Assembly: GCA_001304365.1 (NCBI GenBank)
Contig: LJNA01000027.1
Span: 1 to 12,559, forward strand
Reading direction: 5' to 3'
DNA from: Syntrophobacter sp. DG_60
GTDB lineage: Bacteria > Desulfobacterota > Desulfofervidia > Desulfofervidales > DG-60
Length of the DNA stretch: 12,559 nt
The position numbers and the translations under genes were made by a program. Below are positions 5,296-12,385 of the stretch, in pieces. The notes under the pieces were generated by a model. That model ran no database searches, was not told where the DNA came from, and saw only the letters and a program-made list of their open reading frames with translations. How positions within the stretch are numbered: the first letter of the stretch is position 1; the number at the start of each line of letters is the position of its first letter.

Positions 5296-6846
5296 CTATC
5301 TAGCAACAGGCAATGTAATCTTAAACTCTGTTCCTTCCTCTATCTTGGTCTTTAATTCAATCCTTCCCTCCAATTCCTCTATTGTCCTTTGCACAATGGA
5401 AAGCCCCAGGCCTGTTCCATTTTCCTTGGTAGAGAAAAATGGTTCAAATATTCTGTCCACATACTCTTCCTCAATGCCTATCCCAGTATCCTTAACGCTT
5501 ATATTAATAAAACCTTTTAAGGGTAAATCCATAGAAATACCCAGTTTCCCTCCATTTGGCATGGCCTCAATTGCATTTAGAAAAAGATTCCAAAAAATTT
5601 GTCTTAGTCTTTCAGGGTCTGATTCAACATATATACCACTTAAAAACCTTTTTTCTATTTTTATGTTTTTCCTGAATGTTTCGCTTTTGACAATAAGTTT
5701 TAATGTTTCATCAAGAATTTTCTTTATATCTACCTTTTTCTTTTTGTCTTCAGAAAATCTTGCAAAGTTTAAAAACTCTATGGTTAAAAGATTAAGCCTC
5801 TTTATTTCATTTAAGATGATGTTGAAGATTTTTTTATTTTCACCCTTTAGCTTAAGCTCTTGATTTAAAACTTGAACACAACCACTTATAGCTGTTAGGG
5901 GATTTCTAATCTCATGGGCAATGCTAGCAGCAAATCTACCTATGATGGAAAGCGCCCTCATCCTTTTTGCCTCTGTCAGATCCCTAAATATAATGACCTT
6001 ACCCAAATCATTACCCTTTTCATCTCTTAAGGAAGAAGCACTGTAGCCAAGTGAAATAAGTCCCTTATCTGGCCTTAAGAAATCTATCTCTCCACTTATT
6101 CTCTCATTTATGTTCAATTGTGGGAAGATACCTTTTAATTTCTCTCCTAAAGTGTCTTTTGAGTTTAGGCCTGTAATCAATTCCGCAGTCCTGTTAAAGG
6201 ATGTGATTGTTTCTCCTCTATCCACTGTAAGCAGACCGGCATTTAAACTTCTAACAATATGTTCATGTAATGCCTCTAACTGATGTAATTTTGCCTTTGA
6301 TATTTTAATCTGTTCTGTCAAGAATGTGGTAAGTAGGGCAATAAGATAAAAGGCAGAAAAATTTATTATAAGGTGGTAAAGGATACCTGGCCCATATTCT
6401 TGAGGTGATAGGGTCGGGATAATACCATAGTATTCCAGGTCTAAAAGGCTGCCATAGAAAATGCAACTTAAAGAGGCCACTAAAATACCACCTCTTTTGT
6501 AAAGGATAATGCATGCAGACATAATAGAGGGTTGATAGAGGAATGCGAATATACTGTCTTTTTCGCCAGTGATATAAATCAAGGCAGTAATAAACACTAG
6601 GTCAAGGATAATCTGGACATAAGCAAAGGCCTTCAATCTTTTAGTGGCCTTTAGAAAGATAGCATAGATGAAAGTTAAACAATAAACACTGCCAGCCCAA
6701 ATAAGCAGATAAGTAATAGAATAGGGCCAGCTTTTCCTAAAATAAAAAAATAGGATGCTACCTAAGATAAAACTTGCCAAGCATAACCTAGTAATAATGA
6801 GAAGCTTTAGCTTATGAATTAAATCCAGGTCAGTTTTCATTCTCAT
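5296..6846 (-). CDS. PilS-like sensor histidine kinase
   Basis: A 516-residue inner-membrane kinase. Residues about 15-175 contain six hydrophobic segments, with no large periplasmic domain. A PAS-like domain covers about 190-290 (NAGLLTVDRGETITSFNRTA). The HisKA helix carries the phospho-acceptor His311 in AHEIRNPLTAISG. The ATPase domain shows the N-box NLFLNAIEA (N420, N424), G1 DTGIGI (453-458) and G2 GTGLGLSI (477-484). All catalytic motifs are intact. This architecture (six membrane spans, PAS, HisKA) is that of PilS-type kinases. The partner should be the sigma-54 regulator encoded just upstream; a repeat element fills most of the 137-bp gap. ATG 6846 and ATG 6840 are both possible; neither has a clear ribosome binding site. 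The order regulator-then-kinase is the reverse of the classical pilSR order. Confidence 0.9.
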   Translation of the reverse strand: MRMKTDLDLIHKLKLLIITRLCLASFILGSILFFYFRKSWPYSITYLLIWAGSVYCLTFIYAIFLKATKRLKAFAYVQIILDLVFITALIYITGEKDSIFAFLYQPSIMSACIILYKRGGILVASLSCIFYGSLLDLEYYGIIPTLSPQEYGPGILYHLIINFSAFYLIALLTTFLTEQIKISKAKLHQLEALHEHIVRSLNAGLLTVDRGETITSFNRTAELITGLNSKDTLGEKLKGIFPQLNINERISGEIDFLRPDKGLISLGYSASSLRDEKGNDLGKVIIFRDLTEAKRMRALSIIGRFAASIAHEIRNPLTAISGCVQVLNQELKLKGENKKIFNIILNEIKRLNLLTIEFLNFARFSEDKKKKVDIKKILDETLKLIVKSETFRKNIKIEKRFLSGIYVESDPERLRQIFWNLFLNAIEAMPNGGKLGISMDLPLKGFINISVKDTGIGIEEEYVDRIFEPFFSTKENGTGLGLSIVQRTIEELEGRIELKTKIEEGTEFKITLPVAR

Positions 6847-6856
6847 TATAAATTTG

Positions 6857-6982
6857 AACCGTTCATCATTTTTCTATTTACCGCAGAGAACGCAGAGATC
6901 ACAGAGCATAAAAGCAAAGCTTTTTTAAAATTCTTATTTTTCTCTGCGTCCTCTGTGCACTCTGCGGTGAACGATTACATAA
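6857..6982. repeat. Palindromic 9-mer element, copy 3 (126 bp)
   Basis: Same length as copy 2 and different at one base (C for T in the right arm). It starts 1 bp from the stop codon of the response regulator gene and ends 10 bp before the kinase start, so it should be transcribed as a long hairpin inside the regulator-kinase mRNA. Confidence 0.92.
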
Positions 6983-6983
6983 A

Positions 6984-8330
6984 TCATTTGGATTTATCTA
7001 TCTTGTATTTTTTAAGTTTGTATCTAAAGGACCTGAAGCTTAAATTAAGCAGTTCTGCCGCCCTCCTTTTTACCCCCCTTGCCTCTTCCAATGCCTTGAT
7101 TAAAAAGTTTTTTTCCAATTCTTCTACCCTTTTTTGTAAATCCAGACCTTCGGGCAAAATATCCTCTACTTTTAATCCCCCCTTTTTAAAATCAGAAAGC
7201 ACTAAGCTCTCAGGCAGGATGATATTACTTGTTTCTAAGGCAATGCACCTTTCAATAATATTTTCTAATTCCCTCACATTGCCTGGAAAGTCATAAGAGG
7301 TAAGAAGTTCTAAGGCAGAAGAAGAGATCTTTCTTATGTCTTTGCCAAATTCTTGAGAATACTTTTTGAGGAAGTAATTTACAAGAACAGGAACATCTTC
7401 TTTTCTTTCCCTTAGAGGTGGGATCCTTATGGGAATGACATTTAGTCTATAATAGAGGTCTTCTCTAAACCCCCCCTCAATTACCTCCTTTTCTAATTCC
7501 TTATTTGTAGCTGAGATAACCCTTATGTCTACTTTTATATCTTTTGTATCCCCAATAGGCTTAAAGCTTTTATCCTCTACTACCCTTAGAATCTTCACCT
7601 GTAGGGCGGCAGGAAGCTCTCCTATCTCATCTAAAAATATGGTACCTCCATCAGCGGCCTTAAATAGACCCATTTTATCAGAAGTAGCCCCAGTAAATGC
7701 CCCCTTTTTATGGCCAAATAGCTCGCTTTCCAGCAAGGTTTCTGGGATGCCAGCACAATTTACAGTCACAAATGGATTATCCTTTTTTGGGCTCAAATTA
7801 TGGATTGCCTTGGCAATTAACTCCTTTCCTGTTCCACTTTCCCCCATAATCAGGACATTTGCTTGTGTAAATGAAATTTTAGGAAGCATCTTAAGGATTT
7901 TATCCATTGCAGGGCTTTTAGTGACTATTCCCTCAATTTTAAGAACCTGCTCAGTAGGTTCTTGCCTTTCAAGTGCCCTTTTTATAATCCTCTGGAGCTC
8001 ATCTACATTAAAGGGCTTAGTAACATACTCAAAGGCCTCTTCTTTCATGGCCTCTACAGCCGTTTCAATGGAGGGATAGGCAGTCATCATGATGAAAAGC
8101 AATGAGGGATTTAGCCTTTTTGCCTCCTTTAAGAATTCAATTCCATCCATAACAGGCATTTTTATATCCACCAAAGCCAAGTCAAATGTCCTTCCCCTAC
8201 AGAGTTCAAGGGCCTGCTTGCCACTGGAGGCATAGAATGCTTTATAACCCTGCTTTTTTAAGACTATAGTTAAAAAATCACCAACGCCTTTTTCATCATC
8301 TACAATTAAAATATTTTTTTTTAATACCAT
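6984..8330 (-). CDS. NtrC-family sigma-54 response regulator, probable PilR-type pilin activator
   Basis: A 448-residue three-domain regulator. The receiver (1-120) has D11/D12, phospho-acceptor D55, T83 and K105. The AAA+ domain (about 135-370) shows Walker A GESGTGKE (163-170), the sigma-54 contact loop GAFTGA (210-215), Walker B GGTIFLDEIGEL (228-239) and arginine-rich PPLRERKEDVP. The C-terminal Fis-type helix-turn-helix is at about 417-440. All key residues are intact, so it should hydrolyse ATP to open sigma-54 promoters once phosphorylated by the kinase downstream. The obvious local target is the -24/-12 promoter at 4730-4745. The ATG at 8330 lacks a Shine-Dalgarno sequence. A weak promoter (TTGATT 8360-8365, 17 bp, TAAATT 8337-8342) would start the transcript almost at the ATG. 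PilR is favoured over other NtrC relatives by context only. Confidence 0.92.
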   Translation of the reverse strand: MVLKKNILIVDDEKGVGDFLTIVLKKQGYKAFYASSGKQALELCRGRTFDLALVDIKMPVMDGIEFLKEAKRLNPSLLFIMMTAYPSIETAVEAMKEEAFEYVTKPFNVDELQRIIKRALERQEPTEQVLKIEGIVTKSPAMDKILKMLPKISFTQANVLIMGESGTGKELIAKAIHNLSPKKDNPFVTVNCAGIPETLLESELFGHKKGAFTGATSDKMGLFKAADGGTIFLDEIGELPAALQVKILRVVEDKSFKPIGDTKDIKVDIRVISATNKELEKEVIEGGFREDLYYRLNVIPIRIPPLRERKEDVPVLVNYFLKKYSQEFGKDIRKISSSALELLTSYDFPGNVRELENIIERCIALETSNIILPESLVLSDFKKGGLKVEDILPEGLDLQKRVEELEKNFLIKALEEARGVKRRAAELLNLSFRSFRYKLKKYKIDKSK

Positions 8331-8407
8331 ATGAAAAATTTAAGACAAATAAATTCTAAAATCAAGTGAGATTAGGTCATTTTGTACCGCCTATATGACA
8401 AAACTTT

Positions 8408-8496
8408 AATTTAAGCCACAGATTTACACAGATAAATATAATTGTTCACCACAGAGTGCGCAGAGGACGCAGAGAAAATAAGAAATTTAAAAATGA
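8408..8496. repeat. Half copy of palindromic 9-mer element with ATCTGTG tail
   Basis: Opposite orientation to copy 1. It starts TAATTTAAGCCACAGATTT, enters the element end at about 8441 (ATTGTTCACC), passes one arm (CACAGAG, CGCAGAG, CGCAGAG) and stops in the AT-rich centre at about 8496. The second arm is absent, and 7 bp later the tRNA 3' CCA begins. With the regulator's upstream region it fills 8331-8503; no gene is seen there. Confidence 0.8.
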
Positions 8497-8503
8497 ATTT
8501 TAC

Positions 8504-8579
8504 TGGTGGGCGGTGCTGGATTTGAACCAGCGACTTCCACCGTGTGAGGATGGCACTCTAACCACTGAGTTAACCGCCC
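8504..8579 (-). tRNA. tRNA-Val (anticodon CAC)
   Basis: A 76-nt cloverleaf with encoded CCA. Acceptor stem GGGCGGT / ACCGCCC is fully paired, D stem is ACTC / GAGT, anticodon stem CCATC / GGTGG (one G-T pair), loop CTCACAC with anticodon CAC reading GUG, and T arm GCTGG-TTCAAAT-CCAGC. Discriminator base A73 is normal for tRNA-Val. Positions are consistent with a functional tRNA; no intron or mismatch. Confidence 0.96.
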
Positions 8580-8586
8580 TATTTTT

Positions 8587-8615
8587 AAGATAACAAAAAA
8601 TTTCTATTTTGACAA
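8587..8615 (-). promoter_or_regulatory. Promoter of tRNA-Val
   Basis: Minus-strand TTGTCA (8610-8615) and TATCTT (8587-8592) are 17 bp apart. The predicted start is about 8580, one base ahead of the mature tRNA 5' end, so the 5' leader would be very short. Confidence 0.55.
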
Positions 8616-8642
8616 GGTTTAGAATTGCCCGAGGGTAATTTC

Positions 8643-8671
8643 TTGACACTCCCATAGTAATTGGTTACTCT
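8643..8671 (+). promoter_or_regulatory. Possible promoter of the DnaJ-like gene
   Basis: TTGACA (8643-8648) is a perfect -35; 17 bp on, TACTCT (8666-8671) is only a weak -10. An AGGA (8678-8681) precedes the ATG at 8687. No convincing CIRCE or sigma-32 element is present. Confidence 0.4.
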
Positions 8672-8686
8672 AAAAGCAGGACAGAT

Positions 8687-9625
8687 ATGCAGGCTAAAGA
8701 TTATTACCAAATTTTAGGCGTATCAAGAAATGCTACTCCAGAGGAGATCAAAAAGGCATACCGCCGCCTTGTCCTTAAGTACCATCCTGATAGGAATAAA
8801 AACAAAGATGCAGAAGAGAAATTCAAAGAAATTAATGAGGCATATGCAGTTTTAGGAGACTCCCAAAAAAGAAAGGAATATGATCTCTTAGGGTCAGCAT
8901 TTCATCAGCAATATTCAACAGAAGATATCTTTAGAGATTTTGATATTGGAGATATCTTTAAGGATCTGGGATTTGATACAGGAGACTTCTTTTCCTACAT
9001 TTTTGGCGGAAGAAGGAAAAAGCAAAGAGAGACCTTTGGTGATTTTTTTCAGTATCGCACCCATCCTGGCCCCTTTTCTAGAAGGAGGTATCAACAAGCT
9101 CAAATAAAAGGCCCGGATTTAATTTATGAATTGGCTATTACTTTAGAAGAGGCTATGCAGGGGGCAGAAAAGGACATTTCCTATGAGCGGGGTGGGAAGA
9201 TAGAAAAAATAACGGTAAAGATTCCTAAAGGCGTTGATACAGGAAAAAAACTCAGGTTAGGGGCCAAAGGCGAGCTTGGGCCTACAGGTATTCCAGGAGA
9301 CCTTTATATAAAGATCAGGGTTTTAGAACACCCTTTGTTTAAACGCCAGGGTGATGATTTGCACTTAGATAGAGCTATTACGTTTCCCCAGGCAACCTTA
9401 GGGTCAACCATAGATGTGCCTACTTTGGGTGGAAAGACATTGAGTGTAAAGATTCCACCAGGAACACAGTCTAATACAAAATTTAGATTAAAAGGGCATG
9501 GTATGCCAAGGTTAAATGCATCAGGCTCTGGTGATTTGTATGCGCGCATCCTTATTCAAGTTCCTACTCATTTAAAGCCTGAACAACGTAAGTTGATTGA
9601 GGAACTAGCCCGCTTTGGGATATAA
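8687..9625 (+). CDS. DnaJ/CbpA-type co-chaperone without zinc finger
   Basis: A 312-residue Hsp40. J domain at residues 4-68 with the HPD motif at 33-35 (KYHPDRN), which stimulates DnaK ATPase. Then a Phe/Gly/Asp-rich linker (about 75-135) and two C-terminal beta-barrel substrate-binding domains (about 143-295) with motifs such as [14 protein letters not shown] and FRLKGHGMP. No CxxCxGxG zinc repeats, so it is a class II (CbpA/DnaJ2-like) protein rather than full-length DnaJ. Length is typical. It is the only rightward gene in the middle of the window and appears monocistronic. It converges on the SPOR-domain gene, with a palindromic repeat between them that may help end both transcripts. Confidence 0.92.
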   Translation: MQAKDYYQILGVSRNATPEEIKKAYRRLVLKYHPDRNKNKDAEEKFKEINEAYAVLGDSQKRKEYDLLGSAFHQQYSTEDIFRDFDIGDIFKDLGFDTGDFFSYIFGGRRKKQRETFGDFFQYRTHPGPFSRRRYQQAQIKGPDLIYELAITLEEAMQGAEKDISYERGGKIEKITVKIPKGVDTGKKLRLGAKGELGPTGIPGDLYIKIRVLEHPLFKRQGDDLHLDRAITFPQATLGSTIDVPTLGGKTLSVKIPPGTQSNTKFRLKGHGMPRLNASGSGDLYARILIQVPTHLKPEQRKLIEELARFGI

Positions 9626-9632
9626 AAAAATT

Positions 9633-9752
9633 AAGCGTTCACCGCAAAGCACGCAGAGGACGCAGAGGAAAATAAGAATTTTAAAAATGCTTTGCTTTTA
9701 TGCTCTGTGATCTCTGCGTTCTCTGCGGTAAATAGAAAAATGATTAACGGTT
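9633..9752. repeat. Palindromic 9-mer element, copy 5 (inverted orientation)
   Basis: Begins AAGCGTTCACCGC, 7 bp after the DnaJ-like stop, and ends with CTCTGCGGTAAATAGAAAAA and AACGGTT, 17 bp from the SPOR gene stop. Orientation is opposite to copies 2 and 3. The long imperfect hairpin lies between convergent genes and could act as a bidirectional transcript end, though it lacks a conventional T-tract. Confidence 0.88.
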
Positions 9753-9769
9753 AAAAAAGGATTTAAGTT

Positions 9770-10291
9770 TTACTCAGACATGGCCAAAGGTAAACAGGGA
9801 TGATAAGGGGCAAGCTCGGCATAAACATCCAAGGCCTGCTTCAGGGTATAAGGGCCTACATAAACTCTGTATATTAGGCCCTCTTGGGGCAAATTTGATT
9901 CCTTTATATAATTTTGGTAACCTTTCTCTTTTAGTTCTTTGTGAAGGGCCTCCGCATTGATACGGTTTTTAAAGGAGCCCAATTGTAAAACATAGTTTTT
10001 ATTGTTTTTATTCGCGATTTTTTTCCCTGGTTCTAATTTTTTTGGTTTTGGTTTTTTGATGATGGTTTTTGTTTCTTTTTCAGCTCTGGGATGGATTGTT
10101 ATAGGTGGAGAGGCTATCTCTGCAGGTTTAGGATAAAATACGGTTCTTCCTATCAAAATACCCAGTATAAACATCCAAAGTAAGGAAAAGATACCGCCAA
10201 TTATGGTTAAAATAAGCCCTATAGATGTGAATTTAATTGTATAGCCCATTTTTTCAGCTATCTTTTTACATTTCTTTAGGGGCCGAGACAC
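9770..10291 (-). CDS. SPOR-domain membrane protein
   Basis: A 173-residue bitopic protein. A short basic cytoplasmic end precedes one membrane helix at about 22-50, then a Pro/Lys-rich periplasmic linker (about 52-97) and a SPOR domain (98-163: YVLQLGSFKNRINAEALHKEL ... YRVYVGPYT). SPOR domains bind denuded peptidoglycan glycan strands, usually at the division septum, so a cell-wall or division role is likely (FtsN/DedD-like layout, but no orthology claimed). The GTG start at 10291 overlaps the end of argS by 26 bp. ATG 10249, 17 nt after the argS stop, is an alternative that keeps the whole membrane helix. Neither has a good ribosome binding site, suggesting coupling to argS translation. The argS-SPOR order is familiar from deltaproteobacterial genomes. 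Confidence 0.85.
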   Translation of the reverse strand: MSRPLKKCKKIAEKMGYTIKFTSIGLILTIIGGIFSLLWMFILGILIGRTVFYPKPAEIASPPITIHPRAEKETKTIIKKPKPKKLEPGKKIANKNNKNYVLQLGSFKNRINAEALHKELKEKGYQNYIKESNLPQEGLIYRVYVGPYTLKQALDVYAELAPYHPCLPLAMSE

Positions 10292-11915
10292 CTAATAAGG
10301 TTAAACCATTTTTGATTACCATCTTTACTCCCTGGGCCAAGGCAAATCTGGCAAAAGTCAAATCTTTTTCTTCCCCCAAAATGCGGTGTTTATTGTAATA
10401 TCTATGAAACTCCCCTGCTAGAGAGGTCAAATAAAAAGATAAGCGGTGTGGTTCCAAAAACTGAGCAGCCTCTTTTACCACATCTTTAAATTGAGTTAAC
10501 AATTTAATCAACGCAATCTCGTCTGGAGAGTCTAAAGGAGATAAGTCTATGGATTCCAAATTGGGAAAGGAAATACCCTTTTTGGCAGCTATCTTCTCAA
10601 TACTGCAGATACGGGCATGGGCATATTGAACATAGAACACAGGGTTTTCCATAGTCTCTTTCTTAGCTAGTTCTAAATCAAAATCCAAATGACTGGAAGT
10701 AGACTGCGTAAGAAATATAAAACGGGCTGCATCTTTCCCTACTTCTTCCAGTACTTCCCTCAATGTCACAAACTCTCCAGCACGGGTAGACATGGCTATG
10801 GGTTTTCCTGCCCGTCTAAGATGGACCAGTTGGGTTAACAGTACCTTGAATCTTTTTAAATCATATCCCATGGCCTCTAGCCCTGCCTTTATCCTTGGCA
10901 AATAACCATGATGGTCTGCCCCCCAAATATTTATCAATAAATCAAAACCACGCTCTATCTTTTTGCCATGATATGTAAGATCAGAGGCAAAATATGTGAT
11001 AGCCCCACCAGTTCTAATCAATACCCTATCCTTTTCATCGCCAAATCGGAATGTTTTAAACCAAGTGGCTCCGTCCTTTTCATAAACCAACCCCCTCTCT
11101 TTAAGCCAGACAATAATACCATTTACCTCTTCTGCTAAGGACTTTTCACTGAACCAGCAGTCAAAATAGACACCAAAATCTTCTAAATCTCTTTTTATTT
11201 CCTTTAGAATCTGCTTTGCTGCCAGCTTAGAAAAATAATCTACTACCTTTTCCTCTGGTTCAGCAAGATACTTATTTCCATTGCGTTTTAATATATCAGA
11301 GGCCAATGCCTTTATGTATTGGCCTTGATAACACTCCTCTGGGAATAAAATCTCTTTTCCTAAAAGTTCTAAATATCTAAGATAGACAGAGCGCCCCAAT
11401 ATCTCTATCTGTTTGCCAACATCATTAATATAATATTCCCTTTTTACTTCATAACCATTAAAACTTAAGATATTGGCCAATGTATCACCGACCGCTGCCC
11501 CCCTTCCATGCCCAACATGAAGGGGGCCTGTAGGATTGGCACTAACAAATTCTATAAGTACCTTTTCACCCTTTGGGGATTGGTTGCCCCCATATCTTTT
11601 TTTTAAATGTAAAATTTCACTTAAGGCTTGATGCCATGCACTTGTTTTAAGAAAAATATTGATAAAACCAGGGCCTGCAATCTCTATATGGGCAATTAAA
11701 TCCGAGGGGGGCAAATGATTGATTAAGATTTTAGCTATTTCTATAGGTGGTTTATTTGTCTTTTCTGCTAAAGATATTGCAATATTGCTGGAAAAATCGC
11801 CATGGGCATCCAAAGTGGGCACTTCTATATGGATAGGGGGTAGGGTTTTTATGTTTAATTCATTTTTTGCTACCAGTAATGCCTGAGCCAGGAGTCTGCT
11901 TATTTTCTGCTTCAT
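10266..11915 (-). CDS. argS: Arginyl-tRNA synthetase
   Basis: A 549-residue class I synthetase charging tRNA-Arg in the cytosol. The N-terminal Add-1-type domain (about 1-110) includes DFSSNIAISLA. The catalytic core opens with EFVSANPTGPLHVGHGRGA; HVGH at 133-136 is the HIGH motif. YYINDVGKQI (161-170) and IWGADHHGYLPR (330-341) are ArgRS-specific, and MSTRAG (375-380) occupies the KMSKS loop in the variant form typical of ArgRS. The anticodon-binding domain starts at about NPVFYVQYAHAR (424-435), and the protein ends in LLGVSAPKEM. Complete and of normal length. The ATG at 11915 has TGAGGA about 6 nt upstream. The start lies 56 bp inside the end of the small cysteine protein gene, in another frame. 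Confidence 0.97.
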   Translation of the reverse strand: MKQKISRLLAQALLVAKNELNIKTLPPIHIEVPTLDAHGDFSSNIAISLAEKTNKPPIEIAKILINHLPPSDLIAHIEIAGPGFINIFLKTSAWHQALSEILHLKKRYGGNQSPKGEKVLIEFVSANPTGPLHVGHGRGAAVGDTLANILSFNGYEVKREYYINDVGKQIEILGRSVYLRYLELLGKEILFPEECYQGQYIKALASDILKRNGNKYLAEPEEKVVDYFSKLAAKQILKEIKRDLEDFGVYFDCWFSEKSLAEEVNGIIVWLKERGLVYEKDGATWFKTFRFGDEKDRVLIRTGGAITYFASDLTYHGKKIERGFDLLINIWGADHHGYLPRIKAGLEAMGYDLKRFKVLLTQLVHLRRAGKPIAMSTRAGEFVTLREVLEEVGKDAARFIFLTQSTSSHLDFDLELAKKETMENPVFYVQYAHARICSIEKIAAKKGISFPNLESIDLSPLDSPDEIALIKLLTQFKDVVKEAAQFLEPHRLSFYLTSLAGEFHRYYNKHRILGEEKDLTFARFALAQGVKMVIKNGLTLLGVSAPKEM

Positions 11916-12060
11916 GTTTTTCCTCAGTATCCTCTTTTATGGTAAGGTCCCTTACAAAATCTGGGCAACGGAACGAACCTGGCTCTGCCTTAATAGTATA
12001 TTTCTTGTTGCAAAACTCTCGCCAAGCACATACTGCACAAAGCTGAATATGTTTTTCCAT
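11860..12060 (-). CDS. Small four-cysteine protein upstream of argS
   Basis: A 66-residue protein with CAVCAWREFC near the start: C8, C11, C17 and C32 (in FRCPDF). This spacing could hold one zinc ion or an iron-sulphur cluster. The C-terminal third is acidic, then Gly/Ser/Lys-rich, and probably disordered. I do not recognise a named family, although the cysteine pattern and the CPDF turn look like a real domain rather than chance. The ATG at 12060 has GGAG (12066-12069) 5 nt upstream and a promoter at 12086-12114. The last 56 bp overlap argS out of frame, so argS translation is probably coupled to it. Confidence 0.75.
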   Translation of the reverse strand: MEKHIQLCAVCAWREFCNKKYTIKAEPGSFRCPDFVRDLTIKEDTEEKHEAENKQTPGSGITGSKK

Positions 12061-12085
12061 AAAATCTCCATCAAAATATAGATAA

Positions 12086-12114
12086 AAGATAACACCAAAT
12101 TAAGGGTAAAGCAA
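12086..12114 (-). promoter_or_regulatory. Promoter of the Cys protein-argS-SPOR operon
   Basis: Minus-strand TTGCTT (12109-12114) and TATCTT (12086-12091) with a 17-bp spacer, predicted start near 12079, about 19 nt before the ATG at 12060. The -10 hexamer is identical to that proposed for the tRNA-Val gene. Confidence 0.5.
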
Positions 12115-12131
12115 GTTAATTGAGTTTCTTG

Positions 12132-12263
12132 ATGTATAGGAAAATATAAAAATTTGCCGCAGATTTTCGCAGATACTCGCAGAAAATATTTTTATATTCC
12201 TGAACCTGTCAGGAACAGGTTTAAAATCCTGACAATCTGTGTAAATCTGTGGCTTAAATTAAG
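12132..12263. repeat. 10-bp-periodic composite intergenic repeat
   Basis: Between inverted AT-rich arms (AGGAAAATATAAAAATTT and its inverse ending at 12201) lie three 10-bp units beginning CGCAGA (12159, 12169, 12179). Next comes a 7-bp perfect hairpin AACCTGT-CAGGA-ACAGGTT (12203-12221). It ends in two ATCTGTG motifs 10 bp apart and GGCTTAAATTAA (to 12263), the tail also seen at 247-276 and 8408-8432. 12061-12385 contains no gene. Confidence 0.75.
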
Positions 12264-12280
12264 TCTTTGTTGAGTTTGAT

Positions 12281-12325
12281 AACCCTATAAACCCAATAAA
12301 CCGTGTAAACCCAATAAACTATTTA
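12281..12325 (+). repeat. Intergenic array of five 9-bp AACCCAATA-type units
   Basis: Units are AACCCTATA, AACCCAATA, AACCGTGTA, AACCCAATA and AACTATTTA. The middle three are clear and the last is poor. They match the unit that is translated inside the TPR membrane protein (1639-1683). The array ends at the proposed -35 of the MEMO1-family gene. Confidence 0.75.
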
Positions 12326-12327
12326 TA

Positions 12328-12356
12328 TTGCATCACTAATAACGCTGTGTTATATT
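12328..12356 (+). promoter_or_regulatory. Promoter of the MEMO1-family gene
   Basis: TTGCAT (12328-12333), 17-bp spacer, TATATT (12351-12356) with an extended -10 TG at 12348-12349. Predicted start near 12363; AAGGAG at 12371-12376 follows, 9 nt before the ATG. Confidence 0.6.
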
Positions 12357-12385
12357 GTGGTAAAAATATAAAGGAGTTTTTTTCT

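Noticed and set aside
7525..8079. 184-codon plus-strand frame opposite the response regulator
   Set aside because: Antisense of a conserved AAA+ coding region; a codon-bias shadow.
8643..8672. Heat-shock control (CIRCE or sigma-32) of the DnaJ-like gene
   Set aside because: TTGACACTC loosely resembles a CIRCE half site and CCCAT resembles a sigma-32 -10, but the inverted half and the required spacing are absent.
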